This document shows positions 49,474-64,000 of a DNA stretch of 64,000 nt, in pieces. Source of the DNA: Artemia franciscana (taxonomy: Eukaryota; Arthropoda; Branchiopoda; Anostraca; Artemiidae); the NCBI RefSeq assembly GCF_032884065.1, contig NC_088865.1:42975152-43039151 (forward strand). Reading direction: 5' to 3'. The notes beneath the pieces were generated by a model. It was not told the origin of the DNA, ran no database searches, and saw nothing but the letters and a program-made list of their open reading frames with translations. Every line of letters begins with the position of its first letter. Within the stretch, counting starts at the first letter, position 1. Position numbers and translations under genes: made by a program.

Positions 49474-49623
49474 ATATTCACAGGTGGGACATAGGGACAC
49501 AACTACAATGGCGCGTAACTAATATGGCGCGTAACGACTTACGCGCGCGGGGGGGCTTGGGGGGCGCGAAGCGCCCCCACCAACTAGGTGTTGGGGTGGC
49601 GCGAAGCGCCACCCCAACAGCTA

Positions 49624-49740
<117 letters not shown>

Positions 49741-50041
49741 CACCATATCATTTCCAGTTTATAATTGCTTCCATATCCGAAGTACAGAAAAAAGCACTTG
49801 ATAAGTGATTAGAACTTCACGGTTCCTCTTCTGAGGTTCGGGTTTAAAGTAATTAAAAACGTAATACTTATTACAACGGATACTAGATATTGAAAACGTG
49901 TTTGAATATAGTTAGACCAGTAGCGGACCCGAACAGCATTGCGCAATCGATAGAATGTTCCAAAATTACATGTAAGAAGCAACACCTTATTTTCCTTTGG
50001 TCAGTTGTAGTGGAAATTTTCAACGTCAATTCAACCTAAAA
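49741..50041. other. Upstream region of gene C
   Basis: 300 bp free of repeats before the gene C ATG; probable promoter and 5' UTR. Confidence 0.4.
50024..50030 (+). promoter_or_regulatory. Possible transcription start region of gene C
   Basis: The 60 bp before the gene C ATG contain TCAGTTG (near 50000), which fits the arthropod initiator consensus TCAKTY. No TATA box stands out at the right distance. Weak evidence; the coordinates are approximate. Confidence 0.2.
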
Positions 50042-60704
<10,663 letters not shown>

Positions 60705-60726
60705 GTAGGAAGCTCTGTCTATATGT

Positions 60727-63100
<2,374 letters not shown>

Positions 63101-63104
63101 GAAT

Positions 63105-63395
63105 TCAAACCCAAGGGTCACCTGCAATTTTCTTTTCATGTTCCTCAATCATTTTTAAAACTGCAATTTCTGGGTGGGTTAGGTTATATCTGCAAATCAA
63201 TCTTGAGTTGCGTGTTAATGGCGGTATGTGGAGCAGATGATTGGCAAAACAGAAGATGAATTGGATTTTTACTTTATTAGTTTTTGTGAATATCTTCAAG
63301 AATGACATAACGTACAAAACGTGATACAGGAGACAGCTAGATACAAATATCTGAAAAAAAGTCTTCGGGAAACAACTGTAGTATAGAATGTACAT
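63105..63395 (-). other. Minus-strand open segment, possible exon, unrecognised
   Basis: The 3' part encodes HPEIAVLKMIEEHEKKIAGD then PWV and a stop, preceded on the minus strand by a possible acceptor (TTGATTTGCAG). This composition (charged helix) looks more like protein than the surrounding AT-rich sequence, but I cannot link it to a family and the upstream part looks non-coding. Confidence 0.22.
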
Positions 63396-63664
63396 TCGCA
63401 GAGAAATTTGAGTGATCAGAAGACTGCAACATGGTAAACAAAGGGGTCAATAAGGAAGCCAAATTACGAGATGTGGTCAGCGGTCTTAATATCAGATCTA
63501 CTTAAGAATAAAGCCTTTAATGAGTAACCATCATGGTGGTTAAAAAGAGCAACTTCTGATTTATCTGAAATTGTTCTAGCTCAAGATTATATTCATTGTA
63601 TAACAGGATTAAAAGTTATTAGACATTCTCAGTGGCTCGACTTAGACTGAGGATATCACGAGCA

Positions 63665-63940
63665 CTATATACTAGCAATTGGTTCATCACATAAAGAATA
63701 CATGACGAAGGTCATGCTCTTGTGTATCCAAAACGTGATTGTTGAGGAGAGTAGAAGAAGGGACAGCAACGAGCCTGAATCCTTTGCGAACATAAATCTG
63801 TCTGTTATAGGTGACGTAAGAACCATTAAGGGTATGAGGAATCTTGATACCTTGAGAAACACAGCTTGTTATATTCCTTAATGTCAAATAATTACTGCAT
63901 TGCCCCGATTTCGCAGCTCGGAGCAACAAAGTTGCATGAA
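63665..63940 (-). other. Minus-strand open segment, possible exon, unrecognised
   Basis: An 80-residue frame (including GIKIPHTLNGSYVTYNRQIY, then VRKGFRLVAVP and LDTQEHDLRH) with balanced amino-acid use for such AT-rich DNA. It may be an exon of a minus-strand gene that starts beyond the window, together with 63105-63180. No family recognised; could be chance. Confidence 0.25.
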
Positions 63941-64000
63941 CAAATGACTTGAAAGGGCATCTTGTATCAGTTCCAAACCAGGTTCAAAAAAGAACCAGAA

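Overview
This window is eukaryotic nuclear DNA from an invertebrate, most likely an arthropod. It is AT-rich, with spliced genes that have GT-AG introns of 1-10 kb, very long (TA)n arrays, Helitrons, an RTE-like LINE family, a tRNA-derived SINE and many copies of a long inverted-repeat element. The LINE and the inverted-repeat family look to me like brine shrimp (Artemia) repeats. That assignment is from memory, not from a search.

The main genic content is a head-to-tail array of three related genes on the + strand, called gene A, B and C here. Each has a short first exon coding for a signal peptide, a long first intron, a basic low-complexity second exon and, in A and B, a third exon with a conserved domain. 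Gene A has exons 14452-14509, 24415-24706 and 25906-26248 (230 aa). Gene B has exons 34572-34629, 41092-41383 and 44110-44455 (231 aa). Gene C has exons 50042-50111 and 60392-60704, and its last exon was not found before the window ends. Intron phases are the same (1, then 2). The third exons of A and B align without gaps over 60 residues (24 identities by hand count), with a DDRxxEGQ..IE.LG motif followed by a YLKxxSxGxM...K..H hydrophobic stretch. I do not recognise this family. It looks like a small, fast-evolving secreted or membrane-anchored family and is the best candidate for something undescribed.

Layout: 1-1370 is a ~281-bp satellite. 1500-3803 is a cluster of broken Helitrons. 3821-4545 and 10270-11735 are end fragments of the inverted-repeat family. 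6700-7070 is a 51-bp minisatellite. 13.2-14.6 kb is a duplication that contains exon 1 of gene A and a decayed copy of it. 14.5-26.6 kb is gene A, with a 5.1-kb inverted-repeat element in intron 1. 28.4-33.8 kb is a cluster of the same repeat family between genes A and B. 34.5-44.5 kb is gene B, with a 3.5-kb inverted-repeat element in intron 1 that carries a LINE. 45.1-49.7 kb is a Helitron and (TA)n cluster between B and C. 50.0-64.0 kb is gene C, whose intron 1 holds a MITE-like element, a LINE open reading frame and a 2.4-kb inverted-repeat element, and whose intron 2 holds a SINE between two (TA)n arrays.

The three inverted-repeat elements end 101-685 bp upstream of exon 2 in all three genes. 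A second repeat family also occurs once in intron 1 of each gene. The array may therefore have arisen by duplication of a unit that already held these repeats, or intron 1 may be a repeated insertion target.
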